A DNA stretch of 64,000 nt from Hirsutella rhossiliensis (GCF_020360975.1 NW_025408679.1:1488001-1552000), one strand, 5' to 3'; counted from the first letter of the stretch, positions 10,671 to 22,539 are shown. The notes: generated by a model not told the origin, from the letters alone. Program-made: numbers and translations.

Positions 10671-12130
10671 TAATAGGGAAATATAAGGGAGAACGATAGA
10701 GGAGGGGTAAGAGAAAGGGATAAAAAGGAGGGCGGAAGATAAGGAAAGGGAAATAAAAGATAAAAGGGGGAGAAAGAGAAAAAGGTAGGAAATAAAAAAC
10801 GCTTATTAAAGAATAAGGAAAAGATAAAGAAGAACTATAGTACTAAAGGGAAATAATAAAGGATAGATAAGGGATAGATATAAGATAGATAGCGATAAAG
10901 GATAGATAAGGATAAGGATAAGGGTAAGATATAATAAGATAAGATATAGATATAGTAAGATATACTAAGGATACTAACTTAATTTTAACTAACTATAGAC
11001 GCCCTTTAACTACCGCTTAATTACTCTAAGATATTAAGGTATATCTAGGCCTAGCGCGTAGATATAGCGGCGTAGGTAAGCTTAGTATACTAAAACGATA
11101 GTTAAAGATAAATAGTAAGATAAGGTTAAAGGAGGAATAAAGTATATATATAAAGGTTATTTTAATAGTTATCGAACGTCCTTTAAGATATATAGTCTTA
11201 GAAAGTATTAATAGCGGCGATTATATCCCTAGTATACTACTATTATATTAGCGTCCTATTAAATAAAGTTAAGGGAGAGTAATAGATAAGAAGGTAGCGT
11301 AATCTAGTATAGGTATAGGCGAAGTAGTTATAAGTATACGGCGACGCTTAATTTTAATAGGTACTATACTATATCTCGACGCTTAGTAACGTTATTCGGC
11401 CTATATAAACGAGATAGGGTAGCCGCCGTATAGTAGTACTATAGGTCGCGCTATACTTACTAAGAGATATAGGCGGACGCATTAACTAGTATAAAGGCGG
11501 TAGAGTATAGTCGCCTAGCGTACTAAGAGGCGGGGTACTACTATATAGAGTAAAGAAGCTAGTAAGCGTACGAGGGCCTATAGTAGTTATAATATAGCGC
11601 GGCGCGGCGATAGAAGTTAAGTAGAGTAAGGGCGCGCGCGCGGAGGGAGTAAAGCTTAAAAGAGGAAAAAGAAAGGAAGAGGGAGAAGGGATAAAAGAGG
11701 GGTATTTATACGCGGCGGGGCACGCGTATAGTTAGTAAGGTATAGGGGTATATATATAAAGGAGGGAAGGATAGGGCGGAACGGGCGTATAAAAGGGCGG
11801 TATATAAAGGGATAAGGTAAGCGTAAGGCGGAAGGAAGCGACCGCGCGCGCTAAGAAAAAAAGGATAGCGATAATAAAAAGGTAGTAAGAGAGGAATAAG
11901 AGCACTACTAATAAGAAGGAGAGAGTAAGGGTAGTATTACGGGCTATGCCTATAGAAGGCTAAGGTTATACTATAGCGACTATACTAAAGTTAGGCTAAA
12001 GTAAACCTATATATAGGTAGAGCTCGACCTAAACTTAGGCCGAATAGTACCTAAATATAGGTTAAGCTAGGGACTAAGGAAAATAAATAACTATCGCGAC
12101 TAAAATAAAGTTTTCCTCCTTTCTCCTTAG
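10671..12130. other. Unclassified RIP-degraded DNA
   Basis: CpA/TpG-depleted sequence with no clear element. Purine-rich tracts (10690-10940) probably belong to the 3' region of Gyp-A. The part from about 11000 to 11650 reads on the plus strand as an Arg/Tyr-rich protein-like segment, and 11650-11900 is purine-rich. The short string CTCGACCTAAACTTAGGC occurs at about 12027 and again at about 2129, showing that both stretches share a repeat. I cannot name it. Confidence 0.5.
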
Positions 12131-13489
12131 CTTTAAATAAATAATTATTCGGCCTTATACTACTATACTAAGTATACGCTAGCCCTTAATACTAACTAAT
12201 ACTTCTTAATAAAAGCTCTTTTTAGCTAGTAGCTATAAAATATATCTCTATTAATAAAGCTTATTAGTAACGGTTACTTAACTATCTTTTAAGAAGCTAG
12301 CTAAGAACTAAATAAAGAAGCTACTAAAGTATAGTAGTAAGTAGTTTTATTCCTTTATAGCTAGTACTTAACTTAGACGGTTCGACCTATAGCCCTTATA
12401 GCTACTATAGCCCTTATTACTATAGCCCCTACTACTACTACTACTATAGCTACTACCCCTTTAGCTCCTCCTCCCTTAAGAGCCTTAATACTATCTTTAA
12501 CGGCTGCCTTAGTCCTAGCCCTAGCTCCGCCTCTTACTCTAGGCCCGGCCCTAGTCCCGTTAGTTAGACCGGCCTAACTAGTCCCTTAATAGACCTTTTA
12601 GTCTATTAGTCGAAAAATTAAGGAACTAGTCGAAATCGAACCTCTTTATTAAAATTAGTAATAAGGTATAAAAAGGAGGGGTTTTTAAGTAGATCTTTTA
12701 AAAAGGGATAAGGACTCCTCGAAGAAATAACGAACGAGGAGGAATCGACCTACCTACTAAGTATATAAAAGGCCCTATCGGCTAAAAGACTACTAGTAGG
12801 TCTTCGAGGAAAATAAGGTAGTCGTATAGCGTTTATAGTTGCTTTTCGTTTAAGTTATAGATTTTATAGAATATCGGCGTTATTCTATCCTTAAGATAAA
12901 TTTCGTAGTCCTATTAGCTATATTTAAGTAACCCTATCTTAAGTTCTTCCTTAAAAAGTTTATTATATTTCCGGTATTCTTAGGGGATACTCTTTATTTT
13001 TTCTTATAAGCTTTATTCTTTTATTTAAAAGCTAGTTTCTCTTAACTTAAGCTCTTTATTAATTTATTTAAGGTCTTTCCTTAAAGTAGTAATAACTCTT
13101 TAGATCTTTATATTATATCCTTTATTTTATTTATATTAGATACTAGGTTATATATAGCTATATTAGTTAGTATATAGGTCTTATTAGTCGATTTTATTAT
13201 ATCTATTAGTTCGGTTACTATTTTCGTTTATATTACTAAAGCTTATAATAATTTACTTAAATAGTTATCCTTTTTATTTTATTTAGTAGCTAAATTATCG
13301 TAAAAATTTACTTTCTTTTAAATCTATAAGTCTTAGAAACTTATATCTTCGTTTTAATATAGCTAGCTAGTTTTTTAGTTAATTAGTAGGTTACTCTCTT
13401 ATAGCTATAGAAGTCTTAATATAAGGTTATATTCTTTAATATCTATAATATTAAAGTTTAACTTATTTATTATAGCCCTAGATATTAAT
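12131..13489. other. RIP-degraded flank, increasingly T-rich
   Basis: The first 450 bp read on the plus strand as a Thr/Ala/Pro-rich frame (repeated ACT/CCT codons around 12420-12580), then a lysine/arginine-rich stretch to about 12800. From 12840 to 13489 the plus strand becomes strongly T-rich. The same T-rich composition resumes at 19678, so the two parts were contiguous before Cop-G inserted. It may belong to the gag side of Cop-C, but I cannot prove that. Confidence 0.45.
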
Positions 13490-13494
13490 ATTAA
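13490..13494. repeat. Target-site duplication of Cop-G, left copy (ATTAA)
   Basis: ATTAA directly precedes the left LTR and is repeated at 19673-19677 after the right LTR. A 5-bp duplication is standard for copia integrases. Confidence 0.95.
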
Positions 13495-13696
13495 TGTGGG
13501 TAGGCACCTGCGGCAGCTGCTGCAATGAGACGGTACTAGGGTTAACCTGTGATGTTGTATTCGTCTTGATTCTCTATCTAAGGAGGCAGAGGCCAGCGTG
13601 GAGAAAGGGGGCACGCTGCCCTCAGCCGCACACGTGACCGTACGGGTCACGTGCCAACCATGGTTGGTCACACCACTAGATAGATACATTCCTACA
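13495..13696 (-). repeat. Cop-G 3' LTR
   Basis: 202-bp repeat, identical to 19471-19672. In element orientation it is the 3' LTR. The sequence on its inner side (about 13697-13720; minus strand CAGCAAAAGAAGAG before the LTR) is purine-rich and is the likely plus-strand primer site. Confidence 0.95.
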
Positions 13697-13910
13697 CAGG
13701 CAACTCTTCTTTTGCTGTGAGAAGCACAGCAACACCTTGAACGGGTCTAAAGGATAGTAGCGTTAAGGCCGTGAAGGAATGTGCCGTGAGGGCGTGTGTC
13801 ATTATTGCCAAAAGTGGGTCCGACGTCTTGTTCTTAGCTGTAGATATCTGGGAAGAAGTGAAGGGTCTTCCTGATAGGAGCAATCATTTGATCATAGGTA
13901 TAAGGAGCGG

Positions 13911-14753
13911 TTAGGAACGTTGTACGTATCCTTCGACTCGAATTGTCAGACTATTGGTATCGATGAAGCGTTCCAGGGCTCGGTTTGGTGATGCTTTCGT
14001 CATTGCATCTGCTGGGTTGTCTGCGCCGTTGATCCAACGAATATCTGTTATCTCTCTCTTCTCGTATGACTGGCGAAGGGCCATGATATCAATCATCAAT
14101 CGTTTTTCCTTCGTCGTACCGAGCTTGACTAGGCATTCGTAGAGAGAGTACGAATCCGTACAGACGATGAGAGGGATAGGAGGAAGGTTGAGTCGTTCCG
14201 TAATTATCTTCATAGTCATCGCAAGGGAGATGCCTATGTCGAATCCGTTGGCCATACCGTAGATCTCTGATGCTAGGACGCTACGGGTAACACGTTTGCA
14301 CTTTGTTGAACTCCAGTGTACGATGTTACCACTAATCTCGAACTGTTTTTCTTTGTGGTTTGTCTCGTTAACGAGGGCAATGACGAATCCTAGTTGGGAG
14401 GATAAGTCCTTGTTGTTTGCGAAAGAACCATCGGTGAAAACCATCAGCTTTGCAGTAGCTAGATCAATTGGTTTGTACGTGAGGCCACGTAGTTGGTGAT
14501 CCATTTGCCATTGCAGTCGCTTGTTCAAAATTGCGTAATCTTTATCCTCAGGGGTCTGTACTTGGGCGGCGACTGAAACATCGAAAGAAGCTTCCGGTTG
14601 AGCAATTGAAGCAATGTATGAGGCTCGCGCTCGTTCCTCAACGTAGCGCTGGTGACGATCAATTGCTTTAGGGTCAATGGTGGTCATTTTTGCTGCTTGT
14701 CCCTTCTGTTGAAGTAAAAGGGATCCTTTCTTAAGGGGGTTATTATTCAGCAA
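13911..14753 (-). pseudogene. Cop-G RNase H domain
   Basis: C-terminal RNase H domain of copia pol, 280 codons open. Key visible pieces: VFTDGSFANNKDLSSQLGFV (catalytic Asp in TDGS), HWSSTKCKRVTRSVLASEIYGM (copia block with the catalytic Glu in SEIY), IVCTDSYSLYECL, and RWINGADNPADAMTK, the usual 'NPADxxTK' ending. It would remove genomic RNA during cDNA synthesis. The open frame is intact here, but upstream pol is frameshifted, so it cannot be made as one polyprotein from this sequence. Confidence 0.9.
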
Positions 14754-14779
14754 CGTCAGTCTTGCACCATTAAAGTCAA

Positions 14780-15640
14780 CCGTTGTTCCGTATGTGATGT
14801 CAGTCTTGGGCTTGGAACGAAATTCTGCCTTTGTAGCTCTTCTTCTTCACGGGTAGAAAAGTTGTTCGTTCCAAGGATGAGGGTGTCATCAGTTTGCATT
14901 CCAACAATACCGAGCGTGTCAGGCCAGTATTCGAAATCAGTAGGCAGGAGTCATAGGTGGAGGTAGACATATCCAGCTTTTCGAGGTGATGCTGCTGATA
15001 TGTGCGGAACCAATGGACTCCGGCTTCTGCGATACCGTACAGGGGCTTAATAACACGAATAATTGTTCCGTTAGGGTATTTGCCTTGTAGTTCCGTGGGC
15101 AAATACGTAAGAATGGTCCGGAAAGCTTGGTCTGGGATTGCGGGTATGCCTGAGTGATATCACGGAGGAGAGGGTTATGCCGTAGTTTTGAAGAAGTCCG
15201 GGGCAATAGCGAGGATGAGTCTCTGGCTAACGCGTTGAATTGTCGGAGATTGCGTCAGGAGGGTGGTCTTCTCAAAGTCGTTATGTCCTTGAATAACAAG
15301 TCGAGACTTTTCGTAGGGCTTAGTGTTGATTCCTTTGACTTCACGAACCATTCGAGAGCGAAAGATTCTATAGTTTCCATGACTCATTTGATCGTATCGT
15401 TCAAATTGGAATACACCGCGGCCAACGAGGTCAGTAATCTCTTTGTTATCGGATTCTTCGAAGGGGTCACCAGGAGAGGTGATTATGCCATCAGACCGTA
15501 GCTTGAGGAAAGAGCTTGTGCATCTTCCTCCTTTTGGGTCAAGAAGCTGGTCTACGGCAGGGCCATCATGATCAAATCCTTTGGCTTGTTCTTTGATCCT
15601 GGTGGGCGTCCTCTTGCGGGGGCGGGGGTTCGGGTCAGGC
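14780..15640 (-). pseudogene. Cop-G reverse transcriptase, frameshifted
   Basis: Copia-type RT (RVT_2). The pieces are spread over three frames. SRLVIQGHNDFEKTTLLTQSPTIQRVSQRLI is at about 15300-15210. TELQGKYPNGTIIRVIKPLYGIAEAGVHWF, matching the copia 'LYGLKQAPRxWF' block, is at 15096-15005. MQTDDTLIL, the catalytic Asp-Asp motif in its fungal copia form, is at about 14903-14877 in another frame. At least two single-base shifts separate them, near 15170 and 14930. No RIP stops are visible. Confidence 0.88.
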
Positions 15641-15682
15641 AGGTCCGTTAGGGTCTTAACGGGGTCTTGAGCCGGTTGTTCA

Positions 15683-16884
15683 TTAAGATCTGAACGAATG
15701 CCTGAGGGTCTGTGTCGTGTGTAGGGTCGGAAAGAGTGGTATCATCACGCAGATACGGTTGTACAAGGGTCGATCGAAAGACTTGGGGCCGTTGACTGTG
15801 TCAATGGTGATGTTATGGGTATCAATCGATGCAATCTTGAAGGGTCCTTGCCAACCGTCTTTCTCTCTCAAACGCGAACTTCACTTTGCAGCGGGAGGAT
15901 AGCACTTCTGTCGTGCTCGGGCCGTTGCGTGCATGGAGGGCATCCTTAACTCGTCTTTCTGCCGAGAGTTGGCGGAGCATTTTCATCGCTTTCTGCATAG
16001 CTTCCGATCTTTTGAGGGTAGAAGCGGAAGGGGCGAGTCTGTAGATACGCGAGGGTATGCGCCGAAAACAAGCAACGTAGGCACAAGACCGTCAGGTCCT
16101 GCCGTATCATTGATTGCTTTAACAGCCATTTGAAGGACTGTTTCGGCGGAAGTGGTGTGGCCAATCTCAGCATGGAGGATGTTAAAGGCGCGTCGGAGGG
16201 CGCGTGATAGCGTTCAATCTTTCCAATGGACCAATGCGTCTCAACAGGTACTTGAGAGCATTTGATTCCCATAATCTTTGCTTCGTTCCGGAATTCGAGA
16301 GAAGCAAAGTTAGTTCCTGCATCATGACGGAGGGTATCAGGAGGTCCAAGATACGTGTCGATCCAGAGGGTCCGGAGGGTCTCCCATGTATCTTTAGCTG
16401 ACATTGACGGTAAAAATCTGGCTCCTTGGAAAGCAGTAGCTGAGTCCACAACGTGTAGAACAGGGCGTTGTGGTGTTCCTAGGTGCATCACATCAACGAT
16501 GATTTCGTAGTTGAACTCTTGATCATCGTTAAGGGTGAACTTGAAGCGGCGTGGGGCTTGTGAGTGCATTTGACAGTGGTGACAGAACTTAGAGATAGTC
16601 TCTAATGTGTCTATCGAGACGTCACTGTGCCCGGCTTGCTTCAAGAGGTGATGGAGCCTAGGGACTGCTGGGTGTCCAAAGCGTCGGTGAAGTGTACGAA
16701 TCTCTGTTTCCGTAAGAAACGAGATGGACTCTTCATCTTTCGTAAGGAAGAACCAGGGATGTCCCCATTTGCGTACGACTGGAATGCTTGTAGGGCGATT
16801 AGTACAATGATTAGTACAATTGATGGTATCTGTGATGTTGTTGAAATAGATACCAAGCCGGTCCATATCAGCAAGGCAGAGCAA
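15683..16884 (-). pseudogene. Cop-G integrase
   Basis: Integrase with a 312-codon open segment (16884-15946) and a C-terminal piece in another frame (15871-15683). The N-terminal zinc site is HRRFGHP..HHCQMH (HHCC pattern). The catalytic core has IVDVMH (first Asp), LRHDAGTNFAS (second Asp) and VETHWSIGKIERYH (Glu region). The last piece, DGWQGPFKIASID..NITID, resembles the SH3-like DNA-binding C-terminus. A frameshift near 15900 separates core from C-terminus. Confidence 0.9.
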
Positions 16885-16899
16885 AAAGGGAGTTGGGGT

Positions 16900-17330
16900 T
16901 TGAAGGACGTGGAACGTGATCCTTCCGAGGGGTGTGTTAAGGGCGACTGTGCCGAGGAGTGGATGGCGTCGCTGTTGCCGAATTTGATGGAGGCCTGGCC
17001 GGATGTGGAGCTGTCGAGAGCTACAGAAGGGTCTTCTCGTTGTAGGGCGATGTACTGAGAGTATCCTGCTGTGGAAAATGTTGCTGCACCTGTGTCGATC
17101 ATGATACCTTGGAATCTGTCCACTGAATAGCGATCTTCAATAATAAATTGCGAGGCTGGAACAACGGTTTGATCCGTCTGATAGACGTCTTCTCCTGTGA
17201 TCAAATGATTGAATGCCTGTTGACAGAGCATTTGGCTTGCTTGCCATTGTTCCGGGTGATCGTTGGTGCTATTGTCATGTTCTTCCCATGTATCTTCAGT
17301 GTCATCAAAGCTGCTCATCTCATGACCTTC
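16900..17330 (-). pseudogene. Cop-G aspartic protease
   Basis: Protease between nucleocapsid and integrase. The frame open from 17318 contains FQGIMIDTGAATFSTAGYSQY; the DTGA active-site motif is encoded at 17096-17085. Downstream the proper frame changes around 16930, after which it joins the integrase frame through LLCLADMDRLGIY, a conserved link of fungal copia elements. It would cleave the gag-pol polyprotein. Confidence 0.85.
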
Positions 17331-17428
17331 GTAGTCTAGAATATAGCCTCCGATGTCCGTGAGTTGTACACCTATGAAGTGACATTGAGTGATATGTTGG
17401 TCCTTGGCCTTTGCCGTTCATCCGTAGA

Positions 17429-17470
17429 GTGTTTAGTTGACCAACAGCCTTCTTGTCCACAAACAAAACA
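17429..17470 (-). pseudogene. Cop-G nucleocapsid CCHC knuckle
   Basis: The minus strand encodes CFVCGQEGCWSTKH over these 42 bp, a CX2CX4C/HX4H zinc-knuckle type common in fungal copia elements. A different frame over the same bases is open longer (17682-17320) but is a shadow. It marks the end of gag. Confidence 0.85.
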
Positions 17471-17699
17471 CTTCTTCGTCCAGTTTCGGTTACTGTAGCT
17501 ATGATTGTAGTTACTACGGCTTTGAGGCCGGTAGTTTCCACGGTTGTAGCTTTGTCTGTATCCGCGGCTGGGTCGTTGACCTGAATATCCGTATCTACCT
17601 CGAGAGCGGTTGTTATTGTATCGACGGTCGAGGTAGTACTGATGGTGTGGATCGTTATGATCAAATGATCCAGCAAAGTCAAGGAGATTGAGAAGTTGT

Positions 17700-19259
17700 T
17701 ATGAGGGCAAGATGGGTTTCAACGGATGCACGAAGATCTGCAAGAAGGTGCTCGACGTTATCGGCGGGTTTGAAAAGAGCGTATTGGAGTTCGGGTACTC
17801 CACGGCATGCTTTCATAAGCGTTGTACGCAGTAGAAGGTCTCCTGCGTACTCCTGCCAAGGGCTCGTTGGCAGAGCTGAAGCTTATCAAAGAGGATTTGA
17901 AGCACTTCGTGGGGTCTTCGAAGCATCTTGGGCACGGATGGAGTTGAAGGTTATTGTTGTCCAGTCAGTATGGTAGTGGACATGGTTGACTTCCGTGTCA
18001 AAGTGTTGTTTGAAGATATCATACGCTTGTCGGAACGTCGTAGCCCATGTGATCTTATCAAGATAGAATCTTTGGGCTCTTCCATCAAGGATCCGGGAAA
18101 GAGTGCGTGAAATTGTGACGGTTTCACTTGGATATGAGAGCAGTTGCTTAAGAAGAGGCGGAGCTTATCATCAAGGAGATCGTACGGCTCTCCTGTGTAG
18201 TTCCGATCTTTGTTCCAGGTCTTCATAAACTTCTGCTGGATGTCGCTATCGACGATAGCGTTCGGGATGTTATCCGGGGGGAGTTTCATGTATTCTCCAA
18301 AGGTTGCAGGGCCGGATAAGTGTTCGGGGATGGGGTTGGTGACGGGTTGGACGAGATCGGGGTTCTGGAAGCGGTAGGAAGTCGGATGAATAGTAAGAGA
18401 GGTCGGAGCAGGTTTATCTTGGATAGTCGGAGCAGGAGTAGGTGCGTTAGGAGGGCTCGTTAGGGTCTTAATAGGTTGTGGTTCGTTAAGACCTTGATGA
18501 GGTGCTGCTAAGGGCGTAACTGATGGTGAAGGAGGTTGAGACGGATGGGGATTAGTGGAAGCATTTGATCCTAGTAATGCTGTCTGCCTCCTGAAGGCAG
18601 CAGTCCTCTCATCAAACACCATCTCCGTAAACTCCTGCTCTGGCCAGGTTTGTGGGTTCTCGATAGTTTGTAATATGAGAAATTGTGTTGCGAATTTCCC
18701 CTTTGTGAACCTGTGTAGATACCTCTTTTCCTTAGTAGTTTCCTGAGGGCTCTCTTGTATTCATTCGGGCGCGGTCCCATGTGTCTTCGGTCCATTCTTC
18801 AAAATGCTGTTGGAAGTAACCAAGGAGGTCGTATCCTTGATCACTGCCAGATTGAACGATGAATATGAACTTTGCCACATATGTCGTTACTGCGATCTTG
18901 TCCTTTTCGTCGTGTGTGATATCGTTGTCCCAAAGGTCGATATTAATTTGTCGGAATGCGGATGCTTGGATGTCTAGTGCCTGCATCTGGTCGCATATTT
19001 CTTCGAGCTGGGCTTCTGGGGACATAGCTCGGGCGGTCGGGGCTATCGTGATCAAATGAATGAGACGATGTGGGGTTCGTATTGGTCTCTTCGTATACGA
19101 GTTGTCGCTAATAGGAGGTCGAGCGTCGCGTACTAAGTAGGTCGTTCGCGGCCAGACTGAACTGACGGGGATCTTGCTACTTAACGTCAAGGGTCGAACG
19201 TTCTTACTAGTTGTTTGCGATGTGGTCGCCTGTCGATTCCGGTGCTCACGGCTAGGCAA
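17700..19259 (-). pseudogene. Cop-G gag, frameshifted
   Basis: Capsid protein in three consecutive frames. Piece 1 (19259-18740) contains LEEICDQMQALDIQASAFRQ and ends at EEWTEDTWDRAR. Piece 2 (about 18690-18080) contains FATQFLILQTIENPQTW, a Pro/Thr-rich segment, then GEYMKLPPDNIPNAI and LLDDKLRLFLSNC. Piece 3 (18080-17900) contains RFYLDKITWATTFRQAYDIFKQHFDTE, typical of copia gag. Shifts lie near 18740 and 18080. The start chosen by the first long frame (19259) is only one option. Confidence 0.8.
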
Positions 19260-19470
19260 ACTAGCGGGCGATCGTAATCAACAGTTGGAAGGACTCTCGC
19301 GCGGCTGGGCAAACCAGCGGTAGATTCCTTGTTCTTAGCACAAATAACCTTCTTCTGAGCGCTACTCAGGGCCACAGTAAAGTGACGCGGACTATAGCAC
19401 CTTCGAAGGTTGAGGAATTTGTCTCTTCTACTTAGCTGTCTGTGACGGGCGTGGGCCGGTCACTGATCAG

Positions 19471-19672
19471 TGTGGGTAGGCACCTGCGGCAGCTGCTGCA
19501 ATGAGACGGTACTAGGGTTAACCTGTGATGTTGTATTCGTCTTGATTCTCTATCTAAGGAGGCAGAGGCCAGCGTGGAGAAAGGGGGCACGCTGCCCTCA
19601 GCCGCACACGTGACCGTACGGGTCACGTGCCAACCATGGTTGGTCACACCACTAGATAGATACATTCCTACA
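19471..19672 (-). repeat. Cop-G 5' LTR
   Basis: 202 bp, identical to 13495-13696. On the element's strand it runs TGTAGG...CCCACA. The bases CACTGATCAGTG at 19461-19472 form a perfect 12-bp palindrome across its inner border, where the primer-binding site should lie. I could not match this border to a tRNA 3' end. Confidence 0.95.
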
Positions 19673-19677
19673 ATTAA

Positions 19678-20500
19678 GGTAATTAATCTCTATATTAATA
19701 TTTCTATTATTATAGTTAAAGGCCTCTCCTTTAATATTTATAAGTTTATATAGATCTTTCTTATATCTTTATATAAGTTAATAATAATTAATAACTCTAG
19801 GTAAAACGTAATTACTTATTATACTATAGTCTAAAAGTATATATATATAATATCCTACGATTTAGATATCTAATATTATTTAGTTACTATAGCTTACCGT
19901 TATTATATATAAGGTCCTTAGATATTATTATATTATACTAGTCTATAGCCCTTTTATAAATAGTATACCTCGTTTTTTACTTAGTTCTTATTCGTTTTAT
20001 TTAGGTATTCTTCTTTAATTTATTATTAATATCGTTTCTTTATATTTTTATCGCGTAGTATTATATTAAGGCTTAAGAGACTAATTTCCTATAGCTAATT
20101 AAAGATTTTTTATTTCTTAACGCTATATCGTTTATATTATACTACTTTATAGTTAATTATATACTATACTTTATAATTCTATTTATTTTTATACTAAAGG
20201 TTAAGTTTTCGTTCTATATCTTTTTATTTTTAATATAGTATTTCCTTATCGATTCTTCCTTAGTCGAATATAGCTTATAGCCTTTATATATATTACTAAT
20301 AATCTTTTAATATACTATTATATCGTTTATACTATACTTATACTTTTTTATATTTATAAACTCTATAGTTTAAGTATATATATCTATTATAATCTTATTT
20401 ATTATATTTAAAAGAAGGTATAAAGGGAATACCTTATTACTAGGAAATTAACTATATAGATAAAGGGGTATAGAAGGGTAAATTTTACGATAAAATTACC
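19678..20500. other. RIP-degraded T-rich DNA
   Basis: Continues the T-rich composition that ended at 13489 before the Cop-G insertion. It reads on the plus strand as a Tyr/Leu/Ile-rich frame with stops, possibly the gag or pre-integrase end of Cop-C. No motif is secure. Confidence 0.4.
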
Positions 20501-22539
20501 TAACGGGACTATACGAATTCTTCGACGAAAAAGAGTAGCTTTTTACCCTCGATTTTTAACGAGCTTAATTTCCTTCTACCTTCTTAAATAGGAAGGAATC
20601 TTCTAAGATATAACGTCTAAGCTTACGAGGCTAGTCTAAAAGAATTAGACGATTAAGCTTATTAAGGAGAAATTCGGTTAATTTATTCTTAAATTCCGAC
20701 CTATCTTTAGGAAGGAATCTCTTAAGAAGTTAGCTTTCCTTACTAAGAGGAATAGGTCTACTATAAAGGACCCTCCTCCGGCAGCCTAAGGAGACGGTCT
20801 TCTTTAGTATATACGACTTAGTTACCCGGGCCCCCTAGCTTTATATAAGCTAGGCTAATAATAGGGCGTACGAATAAAAGGCCTAAAGACTATCGAATGC
20901 GAATACTATAGCTAAGGAAAGACTAAGAGACGAATTTTTAAACGAACCCCTTTACGGCCGGACTAGCCGTATAAGGAAATTTAAGTCGACTAGACCAACG
21001 TCTCTAAGGACTAAGAAAGCTTCGTTAGGGTAATATTTTTTATAGACGCTTTTTTAAGGATAGTTTTCCTCTATTTCTTATAGACCTACCTAAGTAAGTA
21101 TAACTAGTCTACCCTCTAGGACTTTATTAACTAAATAAAATCCTACTTTAGCTATAAGGTAAAGAAGATATAGTTTAACGGAGAGCTATTTATAAAGGAT
21201 ATCTTAAATTAGCTTCTAAAAAGGGGTATTTTACCCCTCCTATTAGCACTAAATACCTAGGCCTAGAACGGAGGGGCAGAAAGATTAAGGGGTGCTATAA
21301 TAAAAAGGGCCTATACGATAAGACTTACTATAAGGCTTTTATATAACCTTTAAAGGGAAGTCGTTAAGACCGCCTATTACCTATAGAACCGGACCCTTAG
21401 AGGGACTACCTAAGGAATAGACTAGAAATTACCCCTTAAGCTCTTTACGAAAAAGAGGGCCTCGCTAGCCTACCTTTATGCCTATAGCTATAAGGTATAC
21501 GCTATAACTACCGATATATAGCTAAAAAGGAAAAAGAAAAGAAAGCTTAATCCTAGAGCCTTTATTAGTTACCTTATTAGCTATAATTCTACGAATATCT
21601 TTTAGATCTAGATTCCTCTTTTATAGAAGGTTATTTTAACTAGGGATATAATTTTCGACGAATCTAGCTTCTTCGATAGAAAGAGGGATTAATAGCCCCT
21701 CTTACTCTTATAACGTTAGCTAATTTAAAAGATCTAAATCCCCCTTTCTTAATAGTCTTAAGAAGAGGTCTTAGATAAGGAAATAAAGGAAGAAACTAAT
21801 ATTAAAGTAGTCGAAGATAACGCCGACTTTAAAGAGGAAGCTACTAGATTAAATAATCTAGATAAAGAAGGAGACTATAGGAAAGCGGTAGAGCTAGAAT
21901 ACGCCTACCTTCCTACGCCTCCTCTTATAGAATAAAAAGAAGATCTAAAAGTAGCTTTTTTAGTTAGTCTTTCTATCTTAACCCCTAAGGGGGTAGGAAA
22001 GGCACCTCTCTTAAAGGATTACCTAGCTGCCTTTTTATCCCTACTTTAAGAAGCAAAGGAAGGTATAAGGCCTAATCTAAAAGAAGACTAACTTCTCCTT
22101 TATTTCGATCGTTTTTCTAACTTTTATCTAACGCCTATAGAAGACGGTTCCTATAGAGTATTTATAGTAGGCTAGCTTTTTAAGCTACTATTAGTAAGGA
22201 AGGTATATAAAAGAGACCTCTTAGACCTACTAGTAAACTAAAAGCAGCTAGAAAAACACCCCTTTAAAGACTAGTTTTTCTAGGCCTAGAAAGACTACCT
22301 AGCCTTATATAAAGAGATAAGGTCTTTTAAAGAGGTCTTAAAGGAAAAAGTAAGAGGAAAATAAGTCCTTAGCTATAAGTAGGTCTTTATCTATAAGACT
22401 AATAAATATAGCTTCCTTTAAAAGTATAAGGCCTAGCTAGTTATTTATAGGAACTAGTAGGAAAAAGGGGATCTTCCTATTAAAGTAACTACCTTAGTAG
22501 GAATATCTTTTTAGACCCTTATAGCTATAGTAGTAGAAT

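Larger units (their letters stand above)
1..10700 (+). mobile_element. Gyp-A: RIP-degraded Ty3/gypsy chromovirus, split by Gyp-B
   Basis: This is a decayed LTR retrotransposon of the chromovirus group that enters from the left edge of the window. Reading through the TAA/TAG stops left by C-to-T mutation gives, in order, protease, reverse transcriptase, RNase H, integrase core and a C-terminal chromodomain, which is the Ty3/gypsy gene order. The coding sequence is interrupted at 3306 and resumes at 10275 in the same frame, because Gyp-B inserted there. Its 5' LTR and gag lie outside the window. I could not delimit its 3' LTR, so the right end is approximate. Confidence 0.85.
13495..19672 (-). 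mobile_element. Cop-G: recent Ty1/copia retrotransposon, not RIP-mutated
   Basis: A 6,178-bp LTR retrotransposon transcribed leftward. LTRs are 202 bp, start TG, end CA, and are identical base for base in my comparison. Target duplication is ATTAA. The minus strand carries gag with CCHC knuckle, protease, integrase, RT and RNase H in the copia order. CpA and TpG are present at normal frequency, unlike both flanks, so it arrived after the last RIP episode. The coding sequence is split over several frames, so the copy is probably defective unless the indels are assembly errors. Confidence 0.95.

Noticed and set aside
13911..17330. Programmed ribosomal frameshifting as the reason for the split Cop-G frames
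   Set aside because: Programmed shifts occur once, usually between gag and pol. Here several shifts lie inside single domains such as RT and gag.
17320..17682. Minus-strand 120-codon Thr/Ile-rich frame in Cop-G
   Set aside because: The CCHC knuckle is encoded by another frame over the same bases, so this one is a shadow.
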